A stretch of DNA of 64,000 nt, taken from S5-327 sp965200975. GTDB taxonomy: Bacteria > Chloroflexota > Dehalococcoidia > Lucifugimonadales > Australimonadaceae. The number at the start of each line of letters is the position of its first letter. The stretch's first letter is position 1. Both the position numbers and the translations under genes were made by a program. Below are positions 24,750 to 34,000 of the stretch, piece after piece. The notes below the pieces were generated by a model, which did no database searches, was not told the DNA's origin, and saw only the letters and a program-made list of their open reading frames with translations. Where the stretch lies: contig OZ241740.1 of assembly GCA_965200975.1 (NCBI GenBank), forward strand, positions 2,170,001-2,234,000. Reading direction: 5' to 3'.

Positions 24750-26261
24750 ATGTCCACGGAGACTCTGGCTCTCGCCGCTGCAATCGCCGCCATGGCCATT
24801 ATGGCCGCCGCCGGCGTCGCCTACGCCAGAACGCGGCGGCACACCATCGAAGATTTCATCTCAGCGCGCGGCTCCATCGGAGGCAAGACTGCGATGGCCA
24901 CAATGGCCGCCTCTTTGCTGGGAGCGTGGATACTGTTCAGCCCCGCGGAAGCGGCCACCTGGGCAGGGGTAGCCGCCCTCATCGGCTACGGCGTCGGGCA
25001 GGCTGCGCCCATCGTGGCGTTCACAGTCATAGGGCCGAGGATGCGCAAGCTCGCGCCGAACGGACACTCCCTCAGCGAGTTCGTCTGGCAGCGGTACGGC
25101 GGCGCGATGCACCTGCTCACGCTCCTCATCATCCTCCTCTATATGTTCACGTTCCTCGCCGCCGAGATGGGAGCAATCGCGCGGGCGGTGGGCCAGGTTG
25201 CGGACGCGCCGCTGCTGCTGACGCTCGCCCTCGTCGGCGTAGCCACTCTCGCCTACACCGTCTACGGCGGTCTCCGCGCATCCATTTTCACCGACAACAT
25301 CCAGTTCGCCGTGATCGTCCCCCTGCTCATCGCCGTTTTCATTGCCGCCCTCGCCCACTTCGGAGGCTGGACCGCAGCCTTCGAAACCGTCCGAGAGGAG
25401 AACGCCGCGCTGCTCGACGTCACCCAGCTGCACGGCATTGAGTTCGGCCTTACGCTCGTGATCGCCATCCTCGCGGCGAACCTCTTCCATCAGGGACTCT
25501 GGCAGCGGGTGTACGCCGCAAGAACGGACGACGATATACGGCGCGGCTTTCTCTCCGCAGGCGTAATCGTCATCCCGCTGATCGTCGCCGCCGGGCTGTT
25601 CGGCCTCTGGGCGGTCGGCAATGGACTGGTGAACGACGACCAACCCGCCTCCATTGCGCTCTTCTCGCTGGCGTTGGAGGCGCTTCCGGGGTGGGCGCTC
25701 GTCGTCCTTGTATCGCTCGCGCTTATGCTTGTGATGAGCAGCATGGACACGGTGCTGAACGGCATGGCGAGCGTCTTCACGACCGGCCTTTCCCTCTCTC
25801 GCTCGAGCGGCGGCGGACGAGGACTGCTCCGCTCCACGCGGCTCATTACCGCGCTCCTCATCATCCCCGCCGCCGTCGTCGGTTTCGCGTTCGACAGCGT
25901 GCTCTACCTCTTTCTGATAGCGGACTTGGTGTGCGCCGGCGCGATGGTTCCGGTGTTTGCGGGGATGTGGAGCCGCAGCCTGAGCGGAACAGGCGCCGTA
26001 ACGGCGTCGGTCGCCGGCATCGCCGCCGGCGCGCTGTTCTTCCCCACTCGCAGCCTCGCCGGTTGGTGGACGTGGGAGGAGCTCAGCAGCGTCTGGCACA
26101 TTCTTGCGTCAGGCAACCTGCTGGCGAGCTTCCTCACGGCGGTTGTGGTCTCTTCGGTATTGGCCGGAGCGTTCGCGGCGGCGGCCCGGCGGCGCGGCAG
26201 CCCCGAGTTCGACCTCGAATCACTCTCGAGCCGGATACGCCCTTTGGAGTCCGGCGCATGA
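24750..26261 (+). CDS. Sodium:solute symporter (SSS family), predicted thiamine or HMP transporter
   Basis: A 503-residue, roughly thirteen-helix carrier. TIEDFISARGSIGGKTAMATMAASLLGAWILF at the N-terminus, the LAANLFHQGLWQRVYAARTD loop and LMLVMSSMDTVLNGMASVFT are typical of the sodium:solute symporter family to which PanF and PutP belong. Because it lies directly behind a TPP riboswitch and before tenA and thiD, import of thiamine or its hydroxymethylpyrimidine part is the natural inference; a symporter of this family called ThiV is known from thiamine regulons. A GGAGG ribosome site precedes the ATG. Confidence 0.88.
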   Translation: MSTETLALAAAIAAMAIMAAAGVAYARTRRHTIEDFISARGSIGGKTAMATMAASLLGAWILFSPAEAATWAGVAALIGYGVGQAAPIVAFTVIGPRMRKLAPNGHSLSEFVWQRYGGAMHLLTLLIILLYMFTFLAAEMGAIARAVGQVADAPLLLTLALVGVATLAYTVYGGLRASIFTDNIQFAVIVPLLIAVFIAALAHFGGWTAAFETVREENAALLDVTQLHGIEFGLTLVIAILAANLFHQGLWQRVYAARTDDDIRRGFLSAGVIVIPLIVAAGLFGLWAVGNGLVNDDQPASIALFSLALEALPGWALVVLVSLALMLVMSSMDTVLNGMASVFTTGLSLSRSSGGGRGLLRSTRLITALLIIPAAVVGFAFDSVLYLFLIADLVCAGAMVPVFAGMWSRSLSGTGAVTASVAGIAAGALFFPTRSLAGWWTWEELSSVWHILASGNLLASFLTAVVVSSVLAGAFAAAARRRGSPEFDLESLSSRIRPLESGA

Positions 26262-26297
26262 CCGCCCGCAACGGAACGCTGCGGTTGGAGGCGCCAT

Positions 26298-26969
26298 ATG
26301 GCTGAGCCGTTCAGCGCGCGGCTGAAAGCGGCGGCGGCGGACGTTTGGCGGGCGCAGCATGAGCATCCGTTCATTCGGGGCATCGGCGACGGCTCGCTCG
26401 ATGTCGCCTGCTTTCAGCACTGGGTGCGGCAGGACTACCGCTTTCTCATTGAGTACGCGCGCGTGCTCGCGACCGCCGCCGCACGCGCCCCCGACCTCGC
26501 GACGATGACCAGGCTCGCCGCCCTCGCCAACGAGACGCTGGCGACGGAGATGTCGCTTCACCGCTCCTATGCCGGGGAGTTCGGCATCGCCAACGACGAA
26601 CTCGAACGGGAAGAAATGGCGCCGACCTGCCGCGCGTACACCGACTTCCTCGTCCGCATGGCGGCCACGGGAAGCTTCGCCGAGCTTGTGGGCGCCCTCC
26701 TGCCATGTATGTGGGGATTCGCCGAGATTGGGCTTGGCCTCGCAGCGAAGGGCCGCCCCGCCGATTCGCGCTACGCCGCATGGATAGATATGTATGCGTC
26801 CGACGAGTTCGTCGCGCTCGCCGATTGGTGCAGGACACTGATGGACAACGCCGCCGCCGGGCTGCCCGAGAGCGAGCTCGCAAGAGTGGAAGAGGCGTTC
26901 GTCACCAGTAGTCGCTACGAACTGCTTTTCTGGGAGATGGCATGGAACAGGGAACGATGGCCGGTGTAA
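26298..26969 (+). CDS. tenA: TenA aminopyrimidine aminohydrolase (thiaminase II)
   Basis: Salvages aminomethylpyrimidine, a breakdown product of thiamine, to hydroxymethylpyrimidine. The 223-residue helical protein keeps the expected active-site regions: FQHWVRQDYRFL (Asp and Tyr), LLPCMWGFAEIG with the nucleophilic Cys, and the C-terminal YELLFWEMAW with the catalytic Glu. ATG 26298 has GGAGGCG before it. It is co-transcribed with the symporter and overlaps thiD by 28 bases, so its product is handed to the next enzyme. Confidence 0.94.
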   Translation: MAEPFSARLKAAAADVWRAQHEHPFIRGIGDGSLDVACFQHWVRQDYRFLIEYARVLATAAARAPDLATMTRLAALANETLATEMSLHRSYAGEFGIANDELEREEMAPTCRAYTDFLVRMAATGSFAELVGALLPCMWGFAEIGLGLAAKGRPADSRYAAWIDMYASDEFVALADWCRTLMDNAAAGLPESELARVEEAFVTSSRYELLFWEMAWNRERWPV

Positions 26970-27769
26970 CGGCGCCGCGCAGACCGGTGGCGCTCACCAT
27001 TGCCGGCTCGGACTCGGGTGGCGGCGCCGGCATTCAGGCCGACCTGAAGACGTTCGCGGCGTTCGAGGTCTACGGGGCCTGCGCGGTCACCGCCGTGACT
27101 GCGCAGAACACGCTCGGCGTATCCGGCGTCCATGAGACTCCGCCCGAGTTGGTGCGCAGCCAGATCGACGCCGTAGCGGCGGACCTGGGCGTCGACGCGG
27201 CCAAGACCGGCATGCTGTCCAGCTCCGCCATCATCGAGGCGGTGGCCGAGAGCGCGCGCGCCCACGCTCTCGACAAGCTGGTGGTCGACCCTGTAATGGT
27301 CGCCAAGGGCGGCGACCGGCTCCTGCGAGAAGACGCCGTGCAGGCTATGGCCTCGCTCCTCTTGCCCCTGGCGTTGGTGGCCACTCCAAACGCCGACGAG
27401 GCCGCCGTGCTGTGCGGGCGTCCCGTCGAGACGCTGGAGCAGGCGCGCGACGCCGCCCGCGCAATCCATGCGCTCGGCTGCCGCTATGTTGTCGTCAAGG
27501 GGGGCCACTTCGGAGACGACGCCATCGACGTGCTGTTCGACGGCGCCGCCTTCGCCGAACTCCCCGCCAAGCGCATTGCCACCTCCAGCACGCACGGCAC
27601 CGGCTGCACATTCTCCTCCGCTATAGCCGCAGCCTTGGGGAAGGGCGAGACCGTCGAGCGCGCAGTCGCCGCGGCGAAGACGTACGTAACCGAGGCGATA
27701 GCCTCCGCTTTTCCTGTGGGGGCAGGGCACGGCCCGCTCAACCACTTTCACCGGTGGTGGGACTCCTGA
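26942..27769 (+). CDS. thiD: Hydroxymethylpyrimidine/phosphomethylpyrimidine kinase
   Basis: Phosphorylates HMP and then HMP-P to give the pyrimidine diphosphate for thiamine synthesis. The 275-residue ribokinase-fold protein has ALTIAGSDSGGGAGIQADLKTF at the N-terminus, AKTGMLSS, VVDPVMVAKGGDRLL, TPNADEAAVLCG and the C-terminal anion hole THGTGCTFSSAIAAALGKG. The start at 26942 lies inside tenA, with a GGGAG upstream; ATG 26957 is an alternative. No thiC, thiE or thiG is seen nearby, so this operon is a salvage route, not de novo synthesis. Confidence 0.95.
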   Translation: MEQGTMAGVTAPRRPVALTIAGSDSGGGAGIQADLKTFAAFEVYGACAVTAVTAQNTLGVSGVHETPPELVRSQIDAVAADLGVDAAKTGMLSSSAIIEAVAESARAHALDKLVVDPVMVAKGGDRLLREDAVQAMASLLLPLALVATPNADEAAVLCGRPVETLEQARDAARAIHALGCRYVVVKGGHFGDDAIDVLFDGAAFAELPAKRIATSSTHGTGCTFSSAIAAALGKGETVERAVAAAKTYVTEAIASAFPVGAGHGPLNHFHRWWDS

Positions 27770-27851
27770 CCGGCGGCGCCTGCTATACTCCCGACCCCAC
27801 AACTTTCTTTCGTTTTCGCCGCAGCGGCCAGCAACAAATCAGGAGGCCAGC

Positions 27852-28144
27852 GTGACGACATTGCGCAAGAGCGACATTGCCGAGCAGGTCGCTGACAGAC
27901 TCCAGGGCCCCCGCACTCTGGGCGACGAGGCCCTGAACGCCGTGATCGAAATCATCACCGAGAACATCGCTAACGGCAACAGGGTGGTATCACCGGATTC
28001 GGCGCGTTCGAGATACGGAATGTGAAAGAGCGCCAGGTGCGGGCAATCCGTGGACGGCAGGCGGGGCAGCTCGTAACCGTACGGCCCCACCGGCGGGTTG
28101 GCTTCACCGCAGGCTCCGAACTCAGCGCCGCCGTCCGCCGATAA
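27852..28144 (+). pseudogene. HU/IHF-family DNA-binding protein, split by a frameshift
   Basis: Nucleoid protein gene with a GTG start at 27852 and an AGGAGG ribosome site. The first frame reads LRKSDIAEQVADRL ... VIEIITENIANGNRVV and then loses homology, stopping after a few residues. In another frame, from about 27990, the family continues as ITGFGAFEIRNVKERQVRAIR ... VRPHRRVGFTAGSELSAAVRR to a stop at 28144. Joining the two parts gives a complete HU-like protein of about 97 residues, so a single missing base near 27985-27990 explains the break. Genuine mutation and sequencing error are both possible. A TATACT -10 box is visible near 27784. Confidence 0.85.
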
Positions 28145-28169
28145 CGGCTCATCCTGCTCTTGGCGGAAC

Positions 28170-29283
28170 ATGCTCGTGGCCGGCCAACGCGCAATCGCTC
28201 TTGTGGATCTCGACGCCTTCTACTCGTGCGTCGAGGAAGCGGAGGATCCGGCGCTTGTCGGCAAGCCCCTGCTTATTGGCGGCAGCCCATCGTCGCGGGG
28301 CGTTGTGGCTACGGCGTCGTACGCGGCCCGCAAGTACGGCTGCCGCTCGGCTATGCCGATGTCGCAGGCTATCCGTCTCTGCCCGAATGCGATAGTGATG
28401 TCGCCCCGCTTCGAGCTCTACCACGACTACTCCAATCGGGTGATGGACGTCCTGCGCTGCGAGTCCGACCTCGTGCAGCAGATGTCCGTCGATGAAGCCT
28501 ACGTCGACCTCACGCCTGTCGCGGGATCGATAGAGGATGCGTCCGGGCTGGCGCGTCGAATGCAGAGGCGCATCCGGCTCGAGGTTGGCCTGCCGTGCTC
28601 GGTGGGCCTGGCGACCAGCAAGATGGTGGCGAAAGTAGCTTGCGAAACCGGCAAGCCCGGCGGATTCGTTGTCGTCGAGCCGGGTAGCGAGGCGCAGTTT
28701 CTCGCCGGGCTCGACGTTCGCTCCTTGCCCGGCGTCGGCCCGCAGACTGCCCGGCGTCTGAAAGCTCACGGGTTCGAGCTGCTCGGGCAGGTCGCGGAGG
28801 CCCCGCTCGAAGCGCTCATCGCCGCGCTCGGCCCCTGGGGCGCTGTGCTCCAGCGCCGGGCCAGAGGAGAAGACAGCTCGCCTGTCGCCATCAACCGCGA
28901 GACCAAGTCCGTCAGCTCTGAAGAGACGTTCGCCCAGGACGTGTCCGCGCGCGCCGCTTGCCGCCGAGCTGGGCGCGATGGCGCGCCGGGTGGCGCGGTC
29001 GCTCCAGCGGCACGGCCTGGTCGGGCGCACGGTTACGCTCAAGCTCCGCCATGCCGACTTCACGACGCTTACGCGTTCGTCGAGCAGAGAGAGCGCAACC
29101 GCCCACGCGGACGCGATACTGACCGACGCTCTCTGTCTGCTGGACGCCAACTGGACGGAGGGCGAACCCGTGCGGCTCATCGGGGTCGGCGTCAGCAACC
29201 TGCGGCCCGTGCAGGCTGCAGGCCAGCTCCGTATGGACGCGCTTATCGACGAGGCTGTTCGGCCAATCAGTCCAGGGAAGTGA
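28170..29283 (+). pseudogene. dinB: DNA polymerase IV (DinB, Y-family), split by a frameshift
   Basis: Error-prone translesion polymerase. The first frame from ATG 28170 carries the palm and finger motifs ALVDLDAFYSCVEEAEDP, YAARKYGCRSAMPMSQAIRLCP and the catalytic MSVDEAYVDLT, then the thumb (SLPGVGPQTARRLKAHG) and ends homology at SSEETFAQDV. The little-finger domain (LAAELGAMARRVARSLQ ... VTLKLRHADFTTLTRS ... GVGVSNL) continues one frame over to a stop at 29283. The shift falls in the GCGCGCGCC run at 28945-28957 and equals one extra base. A truncated protein with a nonsense tail would result unless the shift is a sequencing error. Confidence 0.88.
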
Positions 29284-29287
29284 CCCT

Positions 29288-30241
29288 ATGCTTCTGATCA
29301 GTGAAGACGAAGTGCGCCGGCTCCTGCCTATGGACGAGTGCGTCGATGCGCTTGAGGCCGCATTCGCCGAGTGGGCCCGGGGCGGAGTGTCGAACGTTCC
29401 GCGCTACCGGCTTCCCCTGATGCGAGGCGCCCACCAGGTGATGGCGGGCATGTCGCACGAAATCGGCGCCACCGGCCTGAAGACGTACGTCTCGGGCGCG
29501 GCAGGCGGCAGCCGTATGGTGACGCTCCTTTTCGACGCGGGCGACGGGCAGCCGCTCGCCGTTATCGCCGCAAACGCCCTCGGACAGATACGCACCGGCG
29601 CAGCCAGCGGCGTAGCGACCCGCTATATGGCTCGCAAGGACGCCCGCGCCGTCGGCATGGTGGGCAGCGGCAGCCAGGCGGAAACGCAGCTTGCGGCAAT
29701 GTGCGCGGTGCGCCCCATCGAACGCGCCTTCGTCTACAGCCGCACAGCCGAACGGCGAGAGGCGTTCGCCGAGCGGATGTCCGCCCTGCTCGGCGTCGAC
29801 GCGCGCCCTGCAGACTCGGCGCATGACGCCGTTGCGGAGGCCGATATCGTCTGCGCCATCACGAACTCGCGGGAGCCGGTGTTCGACGGCGCCTCGCTCC
29901 GGCCCGGCGTCCATGTCAACGCTGCGGGCAGCAACCATTGGATGCGCCGCGAAATCGATGAGACGACCATCAGACGCAGCGACCTCGTCGTTGCAGACGA
30001 TGTGGAGGACGCGAAAATCGAGTGCGGCGAACTGATCTGGGCGGCGGAGCGCCGGGCCTTCCGGTGGGAGCAGGCCGTCGACCTGAAGGACGTTGTCAGC
30101 GGCCTCGTCCCGGGCCGCCCGTCCGACGACTCGATTACACTGTTCGAGTCGCAAGGGCTTGCCATCGAGGACGTCGCGGCAGGCATGGTCGTCTACCGCA
30201 AGGCTCTCGCCGCAGGCCTCGGACGCCAGGTCGACCTGTAG
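29288..30241 (+). CDS. Ornithine cyclodeaminase / mu-crystallin family protein
   Basis: A 317-residue NAD(P)-dependent enzyme that acts on amino acids or imines; the family includes ornithine cyclodeaminase, alanine dehydrogenase (archaeal) and pyrroline-2-carboxylate reductase. It shows VPRYRLPLMRG, the substrate-binding GLKTYVSG, AIAANALGQIRTGAASGVATRYMAR and the Rossmann loop VGMVGSGSQAETQL. The ATG lies 4 bases after the end of dinB. The exact substrate cannot be assigned from motifs. Confidence 0.88.
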   Translation: MLLISEDEVRRLLPMDECVDALEAAFAEWARGGVSNVPRYRLPLMRGAHQVMAGMSHEIGATGLKTYVSGAAGGSRMVTLLFDAGDGQPLAVIAANALGQIRTGAASGVATRYMARKDARAVGMVGSGSQAETQLAAMCAVRPIERAFVYSRTAERREAFAERMSALLGVDARPADSAHDAVAEADIVCAITNSREPVFDGASLRPGVHVNAAGSNHWMRREIDETTIRRSDLVVADDVEDAKIECGELIWAAERRAFRWEQAVDLKDVVSGLVPGRPSDDSITLFESQGLAIEDVAAGMVVYRKALAAGLGRQVDL

Positions 30242-30376
30242 CTGACGCTCCTGAGAGCCGCCTGGTTCGGAGAGGGAGCGGCTCTGAAGCAGCGTGCGTG
30301 GGACCTCCTCGTCACGCCCAACTAACGACAAGCCGACCCATCAGCGATAGCGGAGACGGAGACAAGAAGACAGGCA

Positions 30377-30688
30377 ATGGCTGAAGACAAGTACGAGCCG
30401 GGCGCCATCGACATCACCCCCGACGGACTGCACATCGTCTGGAAGGACGGCGGCGAGTCGCTCCTGCCGCACCGCTATCTGCGCGGCCACTGCGGATGCG
30501 CTCAGTGCGTCGACGAGATTACGCACGTTCGCCGCACAGGCGTCGACGACGTGTCGTCGGACGTAACCGTCGAGGCGTATATGGAGGTTGGCCGCTACGC
30601 AGTGGGCCTGCTGTTCAGCGACCTCCACGAAACCGGCATCTATCCGTTCAAGCTGCTGCGCGACCTCTCCGATCAGCCTGCGGGCTGA
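30377..30688 (+). CDS. DUF971 domain protein (gamma-butyrobetaine hydroxylase-like N-terminal domain)
   Basis: A 103-residue stand-alone DUF971 domain, identifiable by LHIVWKDGGESLLPHRYLRGHCGCAQCVDE and the C-terminal VGRYAVGLLFSDLHETGIYPFKLLRDL. In eukaryotic carnitine enzymes this small zinc-binding domain precedes the oxygenase; bacterial single-domain copies are often found near iron-sulfur or quinone genes, with no proven function. The conserved cysteines CGCAQC are present. A 135-base gap with an eight-base-pair stem (30254-30261 with 30278-30285) separates it from the upstream gene. Confidence 0.88.
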   Translation: MAEDKYEPGAIDITPDGLHIVWKDGGESLLPHRYLRGHCGCAQCVDEITHVRRTGVDDVSSDVTVEAYMEVGRYAVGLLFSDLHETGIYPFKLLRDLSDQPAG

Positions 30689-30849
30689 CCGCGCCGTTCC
30701 CTCTCGTCCCGTACTAGCCGCACTGGCGGCTGCTTCCCTCTCGCCGCTATAGCCATTGGCGCAGTCTCCAAAGGCGGGAGGCGCGCAGTCTGCTACACTA
30801 GGCGTCGGCCGCCGCTTGGCGGCCCGTTTCGTGCGAGGGCCCGAGATAT

Positions 30850-31182
30850 ATGACCGAGCAGCACGCGCAGCGCCTCTCCGCCGACGAGGTCCGCCAGGTT
30901 GCGGCCCTCTGCCATATCGCGCTCTCCGATGAAGAGGTCGAACGTCTCCGTGACGAGATGACCAAACTCCTCGGCGAGGTGAGCGTCCTTCGCAACATCG
31001 ACACCGCAGGCGTCGATCCCACCGGACACGCCGTCGCCGGCATCCATACCGTGATGAGGCCGGACGAACCCCGCCCTCCCCTCGACCGGGAGGACGTGCT
31101 CGCCAACGCTCCCCAGCGCGACGGCGACTTCTTCCGCGTGCAGGCCGTGATGGATATTGCGGACGCGACGGAGGGCGCGTAG
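30850..31182 (+). CDS. gatC: Glutamyl-tRNA(Gln)/aspartyl-tRNA(Asn) amidotransferase subunit C
   Basis: Small subunit that stabilises the GatCAB amidotransferase, which makes Gln-tRNA and/or Asn-tRNA by transamidation. The 110-residue protein has the family pattern LSADEVRQVAALCHIALSDEEVERLRDEM and the C-terminal MRPDEPRPPLDREDVLANAPQRDGDFFRVQAVM. It lies two bases before gatA. gatB is not in the window. TACACT at about 30791 could be its -10 box but no clear -35 accompanies it. Confidence 0.95.
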   Translation: MTEQHAQRLSADEVRQVAALCHIALSDEEVERLRDEMTKLLGEVSVLRNIDTAGVDPTGHAVAGIHTVMRPDEPRPPLDREDVLANAPQRDGDFFRVQAVMDIADATEGA

Positions 31183-31184
31183 CG

Positions 31185-32648
31185 ATGCCGGAGCTCCACT
31201 ACCTCACCGCCGCAGAGATGGCCAAAGCCCTCCAGGCTCGTGAGATCTCCGCCGTTGAGCTGGCCGACGCGCACCTGCAGCGCATCGCCGCTCTCGACCC
31301 GCAGATAGGCGCCTACCTCGCCGTTACGCCGGAACTCGCGCGCCGTCAGGCCGAGGAAGCCGACGCTCGCATCGCGGCGGGCGGCGCGGCGACGCTCACC
31401 GGCGTGCCGATGCAGCTGAAAGACAACCTGTCGACCCGCGGCGCGCCGACGACCTGCGCCTCCGCGATGCTCGACGGCTACCGCCCGCCGTACGACGCTA
31501 CCGCCGCCGCCGCGCTCGCCGACGCCGGCGCCGTGCTGCTCGGCAAAGGGAATATGGACGAGTTCGCGATGGGCTCGTCCAACGAGACATCCGCCTTCAA
31601 GCTCGCGCGCAACCCGTGGGACCTGTCGCGCGTGCCCGGAGGGTCGAGCGGAGGCCCCGCCGCAGCCGTAGCCGCCGGCCTCGCGCCGTTCGCCCTGGGC
31701 TCCGACACCGGCGGCTCCATCCGGCAGCCCGCGGCGCTCTGCGGCGTTGTCGGCGTCAAGCCTACCTACGGCCTCGTGTCTCGCTACGGACTCATCGCGT
31801 TCGCCTCGTCGCTCGACCAGATCGGCCCCCTGGCCCGCTCGGTGGAAGACGCCGCGCTCGCGCTCAACGTCATCGCCGGCCACGACCCGCGCGACTCGAC
31901 GAGCATCCCTGCTCACGCCCCCGACTACGCCCGGAGCCTCGACGACGGCGTAAAGGGCTTGCGGATCGGTGTCGTCCCCGAATACTTTGGCGACGGCATC
32001 GACCCCGCCGTCGCCTCGACCGTGAAGACGGCAATTGCGACGCTCGAATCCCTCGGCGCCGAGATCACGGAGTGCTCCCTGCCAACCTCCCGCGCCGCTC
32101 TCGCGGTCTACTACGTCCTCGCCCCGTCCGAGTGCTCGGCGAACCTGGCCAGGTACGACGGCGTGAAGTACGGCTACTCCGATCAGGAGGCCGACGGTAT
32201 GTGGGCTGCGCTCGACGCAACCCGACGGCGGGGGTTCGGCGAGGAAGTGCGCCGCCGCATTATGGTCGGCACGTACGCGCTCTCCGCCGGCTACTACGAC
32301 GCCTACTACAAGAAGGCGCAACAGGTGCGGACGCTCATCCGGCGCGAGTTCGACGCCGCCTTCCAGCGCGTCGACATCCTCGCGCTCCCGACCTCCCCGG
32401 GAGTGGCGTTCGAGATAGGCGGCATCGTCGACCCTGTCGTAATGCATGCGAACGACATCTGCACTATTCCCGCGAACATCGCCGGAATACCGGGGCTGTC
32501 GGTCCCCTGCGGGTTCGTCGAGGGCCTTCCGGTAGGATTGCAACTGCTCGGCCCGCACCTCAGCGAGCCGACCCTCCTCCGCGCCGCCTACGCCTACGAA
32601 CAGGCGTCCAGCTGGGCGCCGCTCCATCCCAACCTGCCGCCGGCTTAG
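31185..32648 (+). CDS. gatA: Glutamyl-tRNA(Gln)/aspartyl-tRNA(Asn) amidotransferase subunit A
   Basis: Glutaminase subunit that supplies ammonia to GatB. The 487-residue amidase-signature enzyme has the Ser-cisSer-Lys triad in recognisable blocks: PMQLKDNLSTRG (Lys), PGGSSGGPAAAVAAGLAPFALGSDTGGSIRQPAALCGVVG (cis-Ser and nucleophile Ser), followed by KPTYGLVSRYGLIAFASSLDQIGP. The C-terminal IPGLSVPCGFVEGLPVGLQLLGPHLSEPTLLRAAYAYEQ is standard for GatA. It begins two bases after gatC. Confidence 0.97.
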   Translation: MPELHYLTAAEMAKALQAREISAVELADAHLQRIAALDPQIGAYLAVTPELARRQAEEADARIAAGGAATLTGVPMQLKDNLSTRGAPTTCASAMLDGYRPPYDATAAAALADAGAVLLGKGNMDEFAMGSSNETSAFKLARNPWDLSRVPGGSSGGPAAAVAAGLAPFALGSDTGGSIRQPAALCGVVGVKPTYGLVSRYGLIAFASSLDQIGPLARSVEDAALALNVIAGHDPRDSTSIPAHAPDYARSLDDGVKGLRIGVVPEYFGDGIDPAVASTVKTAIATLESLGAEITECSLPTSRAALAVYYVLAPSECSANLARYDGVKYGYSDQEADGMWAALDATRRRGFGEEVRRRIMVGTYALSAGYYDAYYKKAQQVRTLIRREFDAAFQRVDILALPTSPGVAFEIGGIVDPVVMHANDICTIPANIAGIPGLSVPCGFVEGLPVGLQLLGPHLSEPTLLRAAYAYEQASSWAPLHPNLPPA

Positions 32649-32722
32649 TCGTGACAAGCGCCTTAGGGGCTGCGCGCGGGGCGTCCCGCGGACGAAAGTT
32701 TGTGAAAACAAGCACAATCCGA

Positions 32723-32751
32723 TTGACGCTCGCACCTCACGGTGCTACAGT
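32723..32751 (+). promoter_or_regulatory. Predicted promoter of guaB3
   Basis: TTGACG (32723-32728), a 17-base spacer and TACAGT (32746-32751). It lies 37 bases before the start codon, and an AGGGAGG ribosome site follows at 32774-32780. Confidence 0.5.
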
Positions 32752-32787
32752 ACGTCTAATATCTACAATCCCTAGGGAGGCCGCGCG

Positions 32788-33939
32788 ATGGTGCTACCAA
32801 GCGTTCGCGTTCGTGAACTGCGCAGGACTTACGGCTTCGAAGAAGTCGCCATCGTCCCCGGCGACGTAACGACCAATCCCGAACTCTCGGTAACCACCCT
32901 CCAACTCGGCCCCTACCAATTCACAATCCCCGTTCTCGCGTCGGCGATGGACGCCATCGTCAACCCCCGCTTCGCCGGGCTGATGGCCAAGGCCGGCGGC
33001 CTTGGCGTAATGAACATCGAGGGGCTCTACTGCCGCTACGACGACCCTACCGACGCGCTGAACGCAATCGCCTCCGCCCCACGCGAAGGCGTCACCGATG
33101 TGCTGCAGCGCGTGTACACGTCGCCCTTCAGGGAAGACCTGGTCGCGAAACGGGTGCAGGAGATCAAGGCGGCGGGCGCGGTCGCAGCCGTTTCGGTGAC
33201 CCCCCAGAACACCAAGCGCATCGCTCCGCTCGCGGTAGAAGCGGGCGCCGACATCATCGTAGTGCAGTCGACCGTAACCACGGCTCGCCACATCTCGAAC
33301 AGCTTCTCCGGCCTGCGGCTGAACGAGCTCACCCGGCAGATCGGCGTCCCCGTGCTGGTGGGCAACACCGTAACGGCGAACGCGTCGATGGAGCTTATGG
33401 AGCAGGGCGTCGACGGCGTGCTGGTCGGCGTCGGGCCCGGCGCCGCGTGCACCACCCGCGACGTTACGGGAGTCGGCGTTCCGCAGGTGTCGGCGACGCT
33501 CGAGGTCGCCGCGGCGCGGGATGAGTTCTACGCGCGCACCGGCAAGTACGTGGCGGTGATCACCGACGGCGGCATCCGCATCGGGGGCGACCTGTGCAAG
33601 GCGATCGCCGCAGGCGCCGACGCCGTGATGATCGGCACGCCGTTCGCGCAAACGGAAGAGGCGCCCGGCCAGGGCTACAACTGGGGCATGGCGAGCCCTC
33701 ATCCGGCGCTGCCGCGCGGCACGCGCATCAACGTCGGGGTGCAGGCGAGTCTCGAGCAGGTGCTGTTCGGGCCGAGCCACCGCACGGACGGGGCGCACAA
33801 CCTCGTCGGCGCGCTGCAAATCTGCATGAGCATGGTGGGCGCGCAAACGATTGAGGAGTTCCACGAGAAGGCGGAGCTGGTCGTCGCCCCCACCATCGCG
33901 ACGGAAGGCAAAATCTTCCAGCGCTCCGGCCAGATTTAG
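32788..33939 (+). CDS. GuaB3 family IMP dehydrogenase-related protein
   Basis: A 383-residue TIM-barrel protein related to IMP dehydrogenase but without the regulatory CBS pair. The active-site loop is recognisable as VGPGAACTTRDVTGVGVPQ, with the catalytic-type Cys, and the phosphate site lies in ITDGGIRIGGDLCKAIAAGADAVMIGTPFA. A long C-terminal part includes FGPSHRTDGAHNLVGALQICMSMVGAQTIEEFHEKAELVVAP. GuaB3 proteins are widespread in Actinobacteria, cyanobacteria and Chloroflexi, and act in purine metabolism; some act on guanosine rather than IMP. It is monocistronic. Codon use is ordinary. Confidence 0.9.
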   Translation: MVLPSVRVRELRRTYGFEEVAIVPGDVTTNPELSVTTLQLGPYQFTIPVLASAMDAIVNPRFAGLMAKAGGLGVMNIEGLYCRYDDPTDALNAIASAPREGVTDVLQRVYTSPFREDLVAKRVQEIKAAGAVAAVSVTPQNTKRIAPLAVEAGADIIVVQSTVTTARHISNSFSGLRLNELTRQIGVPVLVGNTVTANASMELMEQGVDGVLVGVGPGAACTTRDVTGVGVPQVSATLEVAAARDEFYARTGKYVAVITDGGIRIGGDLCKAIAAGADAVMIGTPFAQTEEAPGQGYNWGMASPHPALPRGTRINVGVQASLEQVLFGPSHRTDGAHNLVGALQICMSMVGAQTIEEFHEKAELVVAPTIATEGKIFQRSGQI

Positions 33940-34000
33940 CGCTCGGCGTCGCGACTCTTCCCGCTCCGCCCGTTAGGAGCCTCGTCTTGCGTCGGCGCGC

